From the NCBI RefSeq assembly GCF_000687475.1, contig NC_057321.1:1736001-1800000 (forward strand): DNA of 64,000 nt. The letters run 5' to 3'. Positions 35,361 to 46,511 of this stretch are shown here, piece by piece. The stretch comes from Ustilaginoidea virens. Its lineage: Eukaryota; Ascomycota; Sordariomycetes; Hypocreales; Clavicipitaceae. Below the pieces are notes generated by a model that saw only the letters and a list, made by a program, of their open reading frames with translations, did not search any database and was not told the DNA's origin. The translations under genes and the position numbers were made by a program. The stretch's first letter is position 1; each line of letters begins with the position of its first letter.

Positions 35361-36197
35361 TGCGATGAACAGTTGGGGGGGGGGAGGGGGGCGATTTTCC
35401 CGATATTTCTGGATGACGGAGGCTGACGAGAAAAGTAAACCAACGTGTGTCTGTGTCTGTGCCTGTGCCTGTACCTGTGCCTGAGCGACGGGATCCTGTG
35501 GGTTTATATAAAACAGAGAAAATGGAGTGAAACGGAGTGAAACGGAGTAGACAGAGCACGCAGAGTATACAGAGCCAAGGAAAGAAAGAAAAACGTCGTT
35601 GCTTGTCGTGTTGGCGTGCATCCCCCAGCGCGGGGGGGGGTTCATGATGTCATGGAAACCTCATTTGGGCCTAGGCCGCCTGGCGGGGGAGACGGCCCAA
35701 TTTCGTCGATGGGGTCTGGTGGGTTGGCGGGGGGTGAGACCAAAGATCTGGTACTGGATGACGCGAAGGGGGGAACGAAGCATGCGACGGGATTGGTTGG
35801 AGGGGGGAAATAATCGAGATTCGTTGGTGCCGGGGCTTGCTTGTATTGAAGCAGGACGCTGGTGGCGTTGACGTCGGGATCAAGCAGGCTTCATCTCTTG
35901 TACGGAGTAACAGCTGGCCTTTTTCGATGCAAGAGTTGGCATGGTAACGGGCAATGAGACATCAGCCTCCCGGGAGAGGATGAGGGAGTCACAAGCGCAA
36001 ACAGGTGATACAGTGATGGGGGGGTTTTTCTTTATCCCCTGGCAAAGGATTCCCCATACGGGGACGCGGAGCACAGCGGTATTCTATATGCTTCGTCGAG
36101 TGACTCTCGTAAGCTGTCACCCGTGCGTCTGAGCACGTTAATGTTCAGCGGGTTCTTTTTTTTCATTTCCTTGCCCGTCGCCTCCAGCAGCACCCGC
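35361..36197. other. Intergenic region, no gene seen
   Basis: The upstream region of the LEA-like gene and downstream region of the Phe-tRNA synthetase gene. It contains GT/TG-rich simple sequence (about 35444-35485) and several G-runs. No frame here has family features. Confidence 0.5.
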
Positions 36198-38461
36198 CTA
36201 TTTCTGGTCCAGACGCACCGCAGGGCTGTTGCGCATAAAGTTTAGGTCGACCTTGTGGCCTAGTAGCTCTCGGATGTTGGAGATGCCATACTTGATCATG
36301 GTGGGTCGCTCGAGAGACAGACCCCAGCCAAAGACTCGCATGTCCTTACTTTGCGAACCGGTTAGCGCGACTGATCGGAGAAATAATGTCCCATGCCTTT
36401 GGCCAAAGACTTACGGCAAGCCCATGGATTCCAACATTTCGGCGCGGAACATGCCGCTGTTGCCGATTTCAACGAGCTTCCCAAGCCCCTTGTCTGCAGT
36501 ACATTAGCACATGACTTGGCAGCATCAAAAAGAGAAAAAGAAAAAGGAAAAAAAAAAGGAAAAAGGAAAAAGAGGGAACAAAAAGGAGCCAAGTCCATAA
36601 AACTTACGGTAAGAAAAGATTTCCATGCTTGGCTCAGTGTCTGCCATCACGACACAACGTCTTGGTTAATGCACATCTCCACCAGTGCAAACAATGCCAC
36701 GTTCAAGACTCCAAAGACTCACAAGGGTTGTAAGCACATTTGTACTTGAGGTCAGTAATGCCCATCTTGCCAAAGAAAATATCCATAAACTAGGCCGACA
36801 CGTCAGCCAGTGTTCGTGCTCTCGGGTGCCGCCTAGCAGAGTTACCTCCATGAGACCACCCAATGTCAAGTCGTAATCCGCAATTACACCTTCGACCTGG
36901 TGGAATTCAGCCAGGTGGGTTGCGTCTACCGTCTCGTTACGGAAAACACGATCGATGGAGAAATAACGTGCTGGGGGCGGACGGCCATCAGGGCCCTTTT
37001 GCTGCGCCAGTTTGTGCAGCATGTTGGCACTGATGGCCGTGGTGTGGGTTCGAAGGACGAGTTTGCGCGACTCCTCTCCGGACCACGGGTATCGGTAGCC
37101 TATCGAGCCATATTTTCCTTGCTGCGTGGCGAAGTTTAGCAAGGCGTGCCGTGAGCTGGTTCGTTGAGGCGCAAGGGTTACTACCTGATGAACATCCTTG
37201 ACGTTGTTCCAGTAGGTTTCGTAATCGCTCTTGTCGCTGGGGTCTTCGGCACGGGGCAAATCGGCCGCCTTGGGATCAGATACGTAGAACTGCAGGCTAG
37301 TGAGCTTGAATCATTCCGGAACAGTGCGCGTTTGCAAATGATTTTATGTAGCGTTCTTTTCTCCTTTTTAAACAAAACTCCACCTACCGTGTCCTGCATA
37401 TCTCGCGCAGGATGCTGTTGTGGTACGAAAAGAGTATCGAAATTCCAGAAACCAGACTCGACAAACCTGTAAGCCCACATCATTAGCAGCAACCCACAAG
37501 TGCGTGTCGGCCTCGTCGTGATACATCGTACTTATCTGTAGCCATCTCTTGAAACCCCATCTCAAAGAATATTTGCCTCAATTCGGACCGAACCTTGTTC
37601 AGCGGGTGCAGAGCACCGGAATGCTGGTCGGCGCCCAGAGCCTTGAAGTTGTATCCCTTGAATGTGGCAGTTTTCCATGAGCCGCTGGCAATCATGTCGG
37701 CGGTCAGATCGGTAGCGACCTCGGGGATTTTCAGGGCGAACTTCTCGCCCTTCTCGACCCTGAAGCTGATGATTTTCTGCGTCTTGACCAGCTTGCGCTT
37801 CTTCAAGTCGGCCAGCACCTTGGCATCGGAGAAGATCCGTGTCGACTGGATGGTCTGCATCTGTTCTCTGGTCGTGTCCCGAATAGAATCTTTCTAGTCA
37901 TTGAAATAGGAATCTGTCACTCGATATTCCGCTCGTGATTTTTTTTTTCCTTTTGATCATCTTGAACGTCGGGTGCAGAGCTACTCACAGCAGCCTTGAA
38001 CTTGCCATCTGCAGCATTGGTTAGCGGGACGGAAGCTCGGCATTTCACTTTGGGCAATAGCTTCAAGGCCTTGATGGCGACGCACCAGCCGTCTTAGATA
38101 TCCACTTCTCCCTGAACGCTCGTCCCTGACCAATCTTGACCACGTTCTTGTCCCCGATGGTCGCTTCGAGCTGCTGGATAGTCATCCCCTTCACGGCAGT
38201 CTGCAAGGCCTCAAAGACGCGGGCCTCGTGGCTGCCATTGGCCGCAATCTGCTCACCCTCGGGTTCCAACAGGGCTTCTTCTCGGTCGATGGTCTCGTAC
38301 TTGACCATGCCGCGAGAGGCAAGTCTGTCGAGAGCACCCTTGACCTCTGTGGACGGCGTCGTGGGGAAGGCTTCCGACGAAAGGAGCGGCGATTTCTCGT
38401 CGACGGCATGGAGGATCTGGGTGGCCAGGTCCATGGCGGGAGTGCCGGTCACAGCCGCCAT
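36198..38461 (-). CDS. FRS2: Cytosolic phenylalanyl-tRNA synthetase alpha subunit
   Basis: Charges tRNA-Phe as the alpha chain of an alpha2-beta2 enzyme. Ten exons can be joined in one frame to 515 residues, the family's usual size: 38086-38461, 37989-38008, 37532-37893, 37388-37466, 37185-37289, 36846-37121, 36723-36789, 36608-36640, 36415-36493 and 36198-36348. The N-terminus holds the winged-helix DNA/tRNA-binding repeats. The class II core shows [18 protein letters not shown], motif 2 ([20 protein letters not shown]) and motif 3 ([16 protein letters not shown]). Exon 2 is only 20 nt. The last intron ends in AAAG. Intron 5 (63 bp) is stop-free and in frame. The protein ends in VRLDQK. Identity is secure; single exon borders may be off by a few bases. 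Confidence 0.93.
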
Positions 38462-38980
38462 GATGCGGTAGAATTGGGCTTGCGTCTGGAGAAATTTTCT
38501 GGTGGTGATCTGCTGAACAGTGGTAGAGAGATGGAAACGCCGGCCTGAACTGAGTCACAGAAAATTGTCCCCGCCAATCCCATTGACCCCTCACAGATTC
38601 TGTGCCCCGCCATTTTGGTGTCAGGTCCAAGCTGCAGACCAACAAATGGCAAGGGACCGTCTACGAAAAAAAAATTAAAAAAAAAAATAGAAAAAAGGTA
38701 AGAAAAAAGGAGCAAGGGCAGAGACAAAACGAACCCAAGATGAAAAATCATCTTCTTTATACATGAATTGGGTTCATCCCATTAGGACGCATGTACTACT
38801 CGTGGAGCATGGAACGAAACCGTCAATTTCCAAAACCCGTGCTCACCACCATTCAGCCATCCTGTTGGCCAAGCATCTCCTGGACAATCGATAGGAGCCT
38901 GATTCACAGACGCAGAAACGGTCAGTGGGCCATATTTCCGCGCAATTATAAGCTTTAACAAAATCACAGCCATCAAGACT
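38462..38980. other. Intergenic, probable FRS2 promoter
   Basis: A 519-bp gap between two leftward genes. It has A-rich tracts (about 38668-38715) and no coding signal. Confidence 0.45.
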
Positions 38981-40846
38981 TTACTTCCGCAACGATTCAA
39001 CTCGTGCTCTCATGGCCATCTCGGCTTTCGAGGGATCAATGCGCTCTGCAGGCCCCAACCTCATCATCTTGCCAACGAGATGCATCAGCTTTCCTTGCGG
39101 GAACTTCTTATAACTCACAAACTCCCGCAACACCTTTTCCTCGCCGTCAATAGCCTCCTCAACGAGCTGGCGATATTCACCCTCGGATATCTCTTCGAAC
39201 CATAGACTGTTGTTTTCAATGGCTTCGGTGACACCGCCTCTGATCTCGTCTAGGTATATCGACAAAAGGAGCTCTTTGGCGACTTTGCCCGTGATGTGCT
39301 GGCGATGCAAGTGATAGAGAAGTTGTGATAGATCGGCTCCGGGAACCTGTGCGCATTCCCCATTTTCGGTAAAGAAGAGTTCTGCCGAGGCCAAGGGTCC
39401 AGCCTTGTAGGTTGTTAACCGGCCCAGCTCATGAATCACCCAGTTGGCAACCAGGGTGGTATATGGTCGAACCCGAGACGGCGGCGAATCTTGTCCTGGA
39501 CTGCCCGCTTCGAGCCTCTCCTTGACGCCATCCAATACTTGGTAAAAGTATTGAACACGGGCGCCATTATCCGATGTAATCAGTGACAAAGCGTCCTTTG
39601 GTGTGAGGCCGTAGACGTCAACCAAGGTGTCAAGCTCTACATCTGGCAAGACAGCCAGGGAACCTTCCAGCTCCTCGATCAAGTCCTGTCCAATGACTAG
39701 GGGTGGAATATCAGGATCCGGCATATACCGATAGTCCACTTCTCCCTCTTTGCCACGTAGCCTGCGCGTCTCCTTTGAGCCCAACGACCACCCACGTGTT
39801 TCCCCGACAATGGCAACGCCGGCTTCTAGCTCCCGAATTTGACGGTCTCTTTCAGCGATAATCGCATCCTCGATGGCCTTGATCGTGCTCAAGTTTTTAA
39901 TCTCAGTCCTTGTGCCTAGTTTCCGAGAGGGATCGTCCGTTTTGCGGACCGACACGTTTACATCGGCTCTGAGTCCCCCTGCTTCCATTCCCGAGACGCA
40001 GGCATCGACCGTGCTGAGCAATAGCTGGATTTTCCTCACAAAAGCCGCAGCGGTGCGAGGATGATGGAAGTCGGGTTGCGTAATGATTTCGATGAGAGGT
40101 ATCCCAACGCGATTAAAGTCCAGCCAGTAAACATTGCCCATTTGAGCCAGGGTTTTCGCCGTGTCTTGCTCCAGCTGTACTTGCTTGATACCGACAGTAA
40201 AGCTTTGTCCATCTTCCAGCGCGATTCCATCTCGGGCTGACAAGGTGATATGGCCGTTCTTGGCAAAGGGCTCGTAGTATTGCGTAATCTGATACCCGGA
40301 TGGCTGGTCCCACCAAAAGTAATGCTTTCTATCGAAACGGCTGACTGGTTGAATCTGGCAACGCAGAGCTAATGCAGCTCTGAGAGCCGGAATGAGCGCT
40401 TCTTTCTGGAAAAGAGGCTGGGAGCCCGGCATTGACACGTCAAACAAGGCCACATGACTATTGGGTTCATCGTTGAACGAAGTGGTGGCTGGAGAAAAGA
40501 GCTTGCGCGCTGTGTTGAGCTGGGCGTGAATTTCGATGCCCACCGTCAGCTCCCAACCATGGACCGTCTGGGACGCGCTTTTCGGCTTGTTCTTCTTGTC
40601 TTGCTTCTTGCCCAACCTTGCCTCTTCTTTCAACTGTTTGCGCAGAGGAACTGCAGGTGGTGCTGCAGCTGGCGTTCCAGCAGCTCTTGTCGAAGATGCA
40701 GTGCGGAATTGCCCGGGAGCCAGGTAAAGTGATGGCAAAGTCATGCCACGGGTCGGTTTAAAGCAGCGAATAGCAAGGCAGCCCCGTTGCGAAAGTATCC
40801 CATTCAAGAGGTACTTTTCAACCTGGGACATGGGCACCCTACACAT
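38981..40846 (-). CDS. PET112: Mitochondrial Glu-tRNA(Gln) amidotransferase subunit B
   Basis: GatB/PET112 is the subunit that binds the mischarged Glu-tRNA(Gln) and, with the GatA amidase (and GatF in yeasts), converts it to Gln-tRNA(Gln) in mitochondria. A single exon of about 621 residues. Residues 1-60 are basic and Ser/Thr/Ala-rich, as in a presequence. The GatB catalytic-kinase-like core starts at GWELTVGIEIHAQL (about residue 98) and includes DRKHYFWWDQPSGYQITQY, VGIKQVQLEQDTAK and EGEVDYRYMPDPDIPPL, all classic for the family. The C-terminal YqeY/GatB tail ends in AMRARVESLRK. The start at 40846 has A at -3; a second ATG lies five codons on (40831). No intron is apparent. Confidence 0.94.
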   Translation of the reverse strand: MCRVPMSQVEKYLLNGILSQRGCLAIRCFKPTRGMTLPSLYLAPGQFRTASSTRAAGTPAAAPPAVPLRKQLKEEARLGKKQDKKNKPKSASQTVHGWELTVGIEIHAQLNTARKLFSPATTSFNDEPNSHVALFDVSMPGSQPLFQKEALIPALRAALALRCQIQPVSRFDRKHYFWWDQPSGYQITQYYEPFAKNGHITLSARDGIALEDGQSFTVGIKQVQLEQDTAKTLAQMGNVYWLDFNRVGIPLIEIITQPDFHHPRTAAAFVRKIQLLLSTVDACVSGMEAGGLRADVNVSVRKTDDPSRKLGTRTEIKNLSTIKAIEDAIIAERDRQIRELEAGVAIVGETRGWSLGSKETRRLRGKEGEVDYRYMPDPDIPPLVIGQDLIEELEGSLAVLPDVELDTLVDVYGLTPKDALSLITSDNGARVQYFYQVLDGVKERLEAGSPGQDSPPSRVRPYTTLVANWVIHELGRLTTYKAGPLASAELFFTENGECAQVPGADLSQLLYHLHRQHITGKVAKELLLSIYLDEIRGGVTEAIENNSLWFEEISEGEYRQLVEEAIDGEEKVLREFVSYKKFPQGKLMHLVGKMMRLGPAERIDPSKAEMAMRARVESLRK

Positions 40847-41907
40847 TCTTTCGCGTGGTGAGGGTGAGAAAAATACAACTTGGTATGCTGGCTCGCCCGC
40901 TTGACTCAAAACGTCACGGGTCGGTAAACTGACAAGACTCGCTTTTGAACGTCGCTGGTCTTGTCACCAGTTTTGTCGGTTTCGCCGCCAGTTTCGCGCA
41001 GCAAATTTTCGGGAGACCGACACAGGCAACATAGGCTGTGCAGCAAACTGCGGGAAAGTTCACGTTGCAGATGCTTCGAATGCAATGCAAGCTTGGCCAA
41101 ATGAAAGACGGCCAGAGAGACGCCCCCAGGACGATTGGATGATTCAGATTGCATTCAGATTGCATGTGGGTACAGTACAAGGCACAGGGCTCCACTCCAG
41201 AGCGGGAAGGAGTGTTGGAGCTGCTGTGGGGCCACCTGCTGAAGTTGGTCCTGAAGTTGCACGGTCTTGTAACGGAACAAACTCGATTTGAACAACGGCA
41301 ATCTTGATTCTTGACAGAGAAATGGATGGTCACCAACTGCCCCCAACTGCCCCCGAATTCCACTCCAACCTCATGCATGAGCTCTGCTGTTTGACCAACG
41401 GACGCGCTCGGCACCAGTCTGCTTGGCACCAGTCTTGCTTGAACCTTGAGGGGCGGGCGACTAAACGACTAATAGGCAATATCCGTCCATACCACCATCA
41501 TCATATAGGAGCCCTTTCCCAGCGCGCAGCCTGCGTCGGGCATCATTGGGTTCGCCAGAGGATCAGGGTCATGAAAGCATTGCCCGCAAGTGTTGATACC
41601 ATATCAGGAACATGTTACACGTCGTGCACCAAGGGACGAGGTCCGTGACCATGGCGCGGCATTTCGGCGGGCAGACAGGAATCTGGAACAAAAGCTTGGG
41701 CTCCTATGAGAGAAAAGAAGTCTGGCGCGCCACACATGCACCGTGAACGAAGCATGCGTTTCTATTGCTGCGTCTTCGTTACTTCATGCGTGTCGCTACT
41801 TCATCTTGCATCACTCGAAGTACTTCGGCCTGTACCGCAGGCCCGCCTCACCCTCTCGCGGAGCGTGGGATGCAACCCCTACATCATGCCTCCACTAGAA
41901 ACCGTCC

Positions 41908-41938
<31 letters not shown>

Positions 41939-42208
41939 GGTCATGGGAAGGACTTTTACTTCTTCTTAAACAGTGGTGCGTTGAGCTGTTTCAGCGCAAT
42001 TCATGCCCCGTTCTAGGGACGAATAAAATACCGCCGTCGCCTGATACTGTAAGCCATATGTCTCTGGGTCAGTGCAAAGTTACTGGCATGGCATGCTTCC
42101 TGTACCGTAAAGCAGATAACCAGAATACATCAGCCTCGGGTTATTAAAGCCTAGTACACGCGGCTGCCCTTCTTCTCGCGCCCCCTCCCCTCTCTTTTTG
42201 CGTATGGG
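40847..42208. other. Long intergenic region, no gene seen
   Basis: About 1.36 kb between divergent genes. Holds a homopolymer run of C followed by A (about 41909-41938). Direct repeats such as CAACTGCCCC at about 41335-41353 and GGCACCAGTCT near 41409-41435 are short and local. No frame shows family features. Probably the two promoters plus an untranslated leader; an intron in the DUF6594 leader is possible because ccag precedes the second ATG. Confidence 0.45.
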
Positions 42209-44217
42209 ATGGAAATCCTCTTTTCCTTCACTTCTGCCCCTGACCTGTCGCGTTTGTCATTCCAGATTTATGAAAAGATGAGTGCGGCAAACGAAGAGAG
42301 CAAGCTTGAGGACGAGACAGCCGAATATTTCGCTCTTCGGCACTTTGAGAACGACGAAGGCGCATCTCTTACGCCGGAAAACGACAACGCGGATGCAGTT
42401 TCGCCCAGGACTTGGACCAGCTTAAAGCCGGACTCACCCTCTGACGACTTACATCAAAAGATTCCATCTTGTGCCGTTGTCGAGACCCCGTCACCCATCT
42501 CTGTGGAAGTTGTTTCTCCTTGCCCGTCCCCTCACACATCCTGCAAGAACTTCTTGACGGCTACGGTGGAAACCGATTGCTGGGAGGAAGAGGAGACTGA
42601 TGATCACTACTGTGCTTACACGCCTCCATCATCTTTCTGTGTAACCACGCCACCTGTCCACGAGAATCCTCAAAGCCCGCCAGCATCGGTCAAGCACGGC
42701 AAGTCTCTCAAATCAGAGACTAATATACGAGGCGAAAGAAGCGAATCTTGTTACGGCCAAATCAATCCATCCGTTCCACCTGCACAAAAGAATCCTCAGC
42801 AGAATACATTCAGACGTCGACCAAGCGTCATGGATTATTTGGTGTCACAAGATGCAACCAGATACTCTTTGCCTGTTCCCGAGGGAATCAACTCGGCGTC
42901 TCACAGAATGGCGGAGGGGCGTGCCTTGCCCGGCCAGGAGCGTGGCCCCAGACTTGGTAGAGTTGGAGGTGGCGGCATGTCCAACGTCTTTGTCGGTTAT
43001 CAAGGCGATGATAAAAGGCCTCCAGAAGAATGGGCAACTCAACAACCTTATTCTCGCCTCTCTGACAATGCTCAGGGCGGTCATATTGACCATGGCTTGG
43101 AAGGCCCCTCGTACTGGCCAGGCCACATGCAACCCTGGGATCACAATCAGCCACACGCTCCGTCTTCCAACGTGAGCGTGAGCATGAGCGCGGCTCAGAG
43201 TGATGTCCATTCGGAAGTATATGCGGAAGCATTCCATCCTGAACACACTCACCGCTTGGATAGCACAGCCCCTAGCGGATACCAGCTTCTAGCAGCAAAG
43301 CTGTCCGGTGACGGTGGTGGTCAGCCCATCACACCGATATATCGTCGTTTCGATGCTCTCACTCACCGTCTGCTGTTGTATATGCAGGATGAGATTGCAG
43401 ACTTGGAGCGCCAACTCGTCGCTCTCGAGGCAAAGGACACGGTCAAGAGAAGCTACTCTGGAGGCATTATACCAGCTTCCCGTCGTCAGGATCGCTGGAT
43501 AAATGGCAGCCTGTCGGACCAAAAAACCGAGATTCTGGGTCTCATCGGCTACAAGCTGAGCCAATACAGTTGAGTCTCTGCGGCCTTTTATTTTCCTTTC
43601 CTTTCCTTTCTTCTGCATCTTCTTCTTGTCCTTTCCACAGCTGACGCCGCTTGGAAGACCAGGTTCTCGCATCGTTCTGTAAAGTTCAAGACATTCCGGT
43701 ACCCACGTGGCGGGACATCCACACGTACAAAACCTATCTCACCACCAGCAACCTGATTGTAGATGACGAGACACGCTTTCTCGATGCCTCGAACGATCTG
43801 ATGGTGCTGGCGAGCAAAAGCCAGTCAGTCCACGACTTTGATGCTGCGGGAGACGGACCGACGCCAATGCCGCGGGCGGTTGAGGACCAGCAGTTCCCTA
43901 CCATGTTCAAGGACAACGGCAGCCAGCCATCTACACGGGCCGAACAAGCTTCATCGTCATCAAGACCGAATGATGAAATGCTCGTGCGACTCGCATGTGC
44001 CGGGGTTTGCATCGTATTCGTGCCCATCATGACCTTTGCCGTGATTCCTAGTTTTCTGGGCCGCATGGCCGTCGTACTTCTTGTTGCGCTTGGCGTCGGT
44101 GTGGTAATGGAGCAGTCCGGCGTGATGCTGGATGCGCAGCGGCGCAAACCGGATTGGATTTTGTATTTGGGGCTGTACTTTGGGGCAATGGCCGTAGTGG
44201 CTGGGGCTGTGAAGTAA
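42209..44217 (+). CDS. DUF6594-type membrane protein
   Basis: Function unknown. The N-terminal 330 residues are low-complexity, Ser/Pro/Glu-rich and probably disordered. From about residue 390 comes the conserved fungal DUF6594 pattern: YRRFDALTHRLLLYMQDEIADLERQL, a coiled linker, then W-x-DIHTYKTYL and DDETRFLDASNDLMVLAS. At the C-terminus there are three closely spaced membrane segments (VRLACAGVCIVFVPIMTFAV, MAVVLLVALGVGVVM and LYLGLYFGAMAVVAGAV). Exons are inferred as 42209-43568 and 43658-44217, joined with donor GTTGAG and acceptor GAAG 13 nt after a CTGAC branch; this gives SQYNQVLASF, as the family expects. An alternative ATG at 42278 has a stronger context. Confidence 0.75.
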
Positions 44218-44790
44218 ATACTTGAACTGGGTCATAACAGCTGGGAGGGCTACGAAGATGGCTACGAGGATATAAATGGACAAAGTCTCGGGTACCAAAA
44301 AAGGCGTTTGCGGCGCGCGTGTATTTGGCAATGAAGGTATCTGTTTGCTGCAACCCCATAGCCCATGAGCACACATCATGGTGAACTCGCAGCCTCGCTT
44401 TTCCGTCTAAGATGTGCCTCAATCAAGTCTGGTACAAGCGAGGCACGACGACCGGCAGCACAATGCCTCTTTGCACCCTATTTCCTCGAACCTGGATTCT
44501 CGTGGCTCTCCGGCTTGCGTGGACGCCGAAGCCCGTCCTAGTGACAGTTTGACTGACCAATGGCATTGCTTGGTGCCAAGAAGACCTAGACAACTCTCGA
44601 GTCTCCACCAAGACCCGTTGAACGAAGCCCTCCTGCTCCACCGAGTGCCCACAGCCTGCCCACCAAGCCGATTCATTGGCCTAGGGCTTTCGACGTGAGG
44701 ACCCAAAAAACCCAATACGATCCATCTCACAAGCACAGTTCACGCAAAGCATGACAAATTGAAACAACGCGACACGGGACAACAATATCC
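44218..44790. other. Intergenic, no gene seen
   Basis: The downstream region of the DUF6594 gene and upstream flank of the first tRNA gene. No coding or repeat signal. Confidence 0.45.
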
Positions 44791-44886
44791 GGGCGGATGG
44801 TTTAGTGGTATAATACTCCCTTAGCATGATTACACCTACCAGGTTTTCATTGGGAGTGGTCCGGGGTTCGATTCCCCGTTCGTCCA
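44791..44886 (+). tRNA. tRNA-Ala (AGC), with intron
   Basis: The acceptor stem GGGCGGA/TTCGTCC closes with two G-U pairs, followed by discriminator A. The A-box-like TGGTTTAGTGG and the B box GGTTCGATTCC are both present. The anticodon stem CTCCC/GGGAG surrounds the loop TTAGCAT, which gives anticodon AGC. A 24-nt intron (44827-44850) interrupts after position 37, the normal tRNA intron site. The T arm CGGGG-TTCGATT-CCCCG is perfect. A T5 run follows. Confidence 0.93.
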
Positions 44887-44919
44887 AGTTTGCGGTATTA
44901 ATTCCGCGTTATACCCTCA

Positions 44920-44924
44920 TTTTT
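44920..44924 (+). terminator. Pol III terminator of the first tRNA-Ala
   Basis: TTTTT lies 34 nt after the tRNA 3' end; a second T5 run follows at about 44932-44936. Confidence 0.65.
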
Positions 44925-45167
44925 CGAACTTTGTTTTTCTCTTGAACTCCACTTTTTTTTGCCTCGTCTTCCAGATGGAAGTCACTTTCTACGCGGTAGT
45001 CGCGCGGGTTAATTCTACAGAATACCCGAAACACGGTTTTGCTGCAAGTCAGCCTGAAAAGTCTTGAGCACGCTCGTTCTAGCTTTTCGTTTTGTATTTC
45101 TTTTTCCTCTGTTCTTTGGATATGGAAGTACTTGATGAGATTCAAGTGGCCATTCTAGCATCTGATT

Positions 45168-45264
45168 GGGCGAATGGTTTAGTGGTATAATACTCCCTTA
45201 GCATGATTCATCCGAATAAATTCGCGTTTGGGAGTGGTCCAGGGTTCGATTCCCTGTTCGTCCA
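45168..45264 (+). tRNA. tRNA-Ala (AGC), second copy, with intron
   Basis: Exons nearly match the copy at 44791. The acceptor is GGGCGAA/TTCGTCC, and the T stem is CAGGG/CCCTG instead of CGGGG/CCCCG, with compensating changes on both sides. The anticodon loop is TTAGCAT (AGC). The 25-nt intron (45204-45228) differs in sequence from that of the first copy. A T5 run follows at 45292-45296. Confidence 0.93.
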
Positions 45265-45291
45265 AGAGTGTTTGCACGCTCTCCTTCAATC

Positions 45292-45296
45292 TTTTT
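45292..45296 (+). terminator. Pol III terminator of the second tRNA-Ala
   Basis: TTTTT, 28 nt after the tRNA 3' end. Confidence 0.65.
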
Positions 45297-46511
45297 ACCC
45301 CCTCGGTAAAGAGTACGAGCGTGCGAATAAACGGGTCAGATTCGTGATAACTCCACTCCATACGGAGTCTCCAGTCCGGACAACGCGTGTCTGTCGCCCA
45401 AGACCGCAAATATAGCAACGTCGTCGTTGACCGGAACTTGTCCAACGGCATGTCTATACCTTTCTTTGGCGCTGTGCTGCTCTTTTGCTAGGTGAAATGC
45501 TGCGTAAATCGTGCGGAAGCCCCAGCAACGAAAGCAGCAAGCATATCTTGGCAAGACAGCTTCAACGGCTGGGATTGATCAAGACCGTGAGCAGAGCGCC
45601 CTGCAGAGAGTGATGTCACCACGGAAACTGAGCCCAGAAGAGCCCATATCATACAATATCTCAATCCGACGATAATGGTCAACGGGTTGCGCACAATGGT
45701 TCAAATCCAGTGTCTCATCCAGACCACCATGGCATTCGTCCCGCGGGCCTCGTAAGACGTGAAAGACCGGGACAACAAGCATGGCCATGGCCACCGCACG
45801 TCCCGTCACTCACTTTTCTCTGACCAGAAATTACATTCAGGCATTCAAACGGGGCGTGAATGGTTCCTCTCAGGAGTCACGGGCTCCTGCAAAAGCCGCA
45901 AAAGCCCTGCCAACTGTCACTCCCGCGCCAACAAGCCCAGGCAGCTGTCTCTTCACTAGCTACCACCTGGCGGGCCCTTATATATATCCAGGACTTGCTG
46001 GCTCGCGCCGGGAATACAAATCTGGAGTCTGCTCGCTCACCTTTTCAAAAACAAAACAAACAAGCAAAATCCTGAGCCCTAATCTTGTGTCCCTCGACAC
46101 CGCATCCTCTCTGCCTGTGATGTCCAAACCTCCTCTGCAGGTATGTGCAACGCCTACTCCATCTCGTCTTTCATAATTCTGGTTGTCTCCCTTCTTTTCG
46201 AGAGATGAAATCCCTCGTCGTGCCATCCGTCTCTGCGGACACCGCTGAGATGGCGTTGCCACGACATGCCATTTCAGAGAAACGCTCGTGTCACCCCTTA
46301 CAAACCGACGGCTACTGTGCTCGTTGATGAAACGTGGAAAGCCGCCTCGCCAAATCGTCGGACACATCTCCTCCTCTTTTTCTCTCATTCTCATGGCTGA
46401 CAAGCACTCATGTTTTCCAAATTCTAGGCTTCGTAGCATTGCCCACGCTCGCACCTCTTTTCCCGTCTGCGAATCCCTCGTCTTCTCTCCAGGCCCGGAT
46501 TTCAGGAAAAA
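45297..46511. other. Intergenic region, probable promoter of the GPI-protein gene
   Basis: About 1.2 kb without a supported gene. A TATATATA run at 45978-45986 and pyrimidine-rich tracts up to the ATG at 46512 would suit a promoter and leader. Overlapping open frames on the minus strand have no family features. Confidence 0.45.

Noticed and set aside
40914..41429. A 171-codon minus-strand frame upstream of GatB
   Set aside because: No ATG-led conserved text, overlaps other frames, and no domain is visible; treated as intergenic.
44791..44886. A tRNA-Gly call, suggested by TGGTTTAGTGGTATAAT in the D arm
   Set aside because: The anticodon stem CTCCC/GGGAG with loop TTAGCAT gives AGC, alanine, once the intron is removed.
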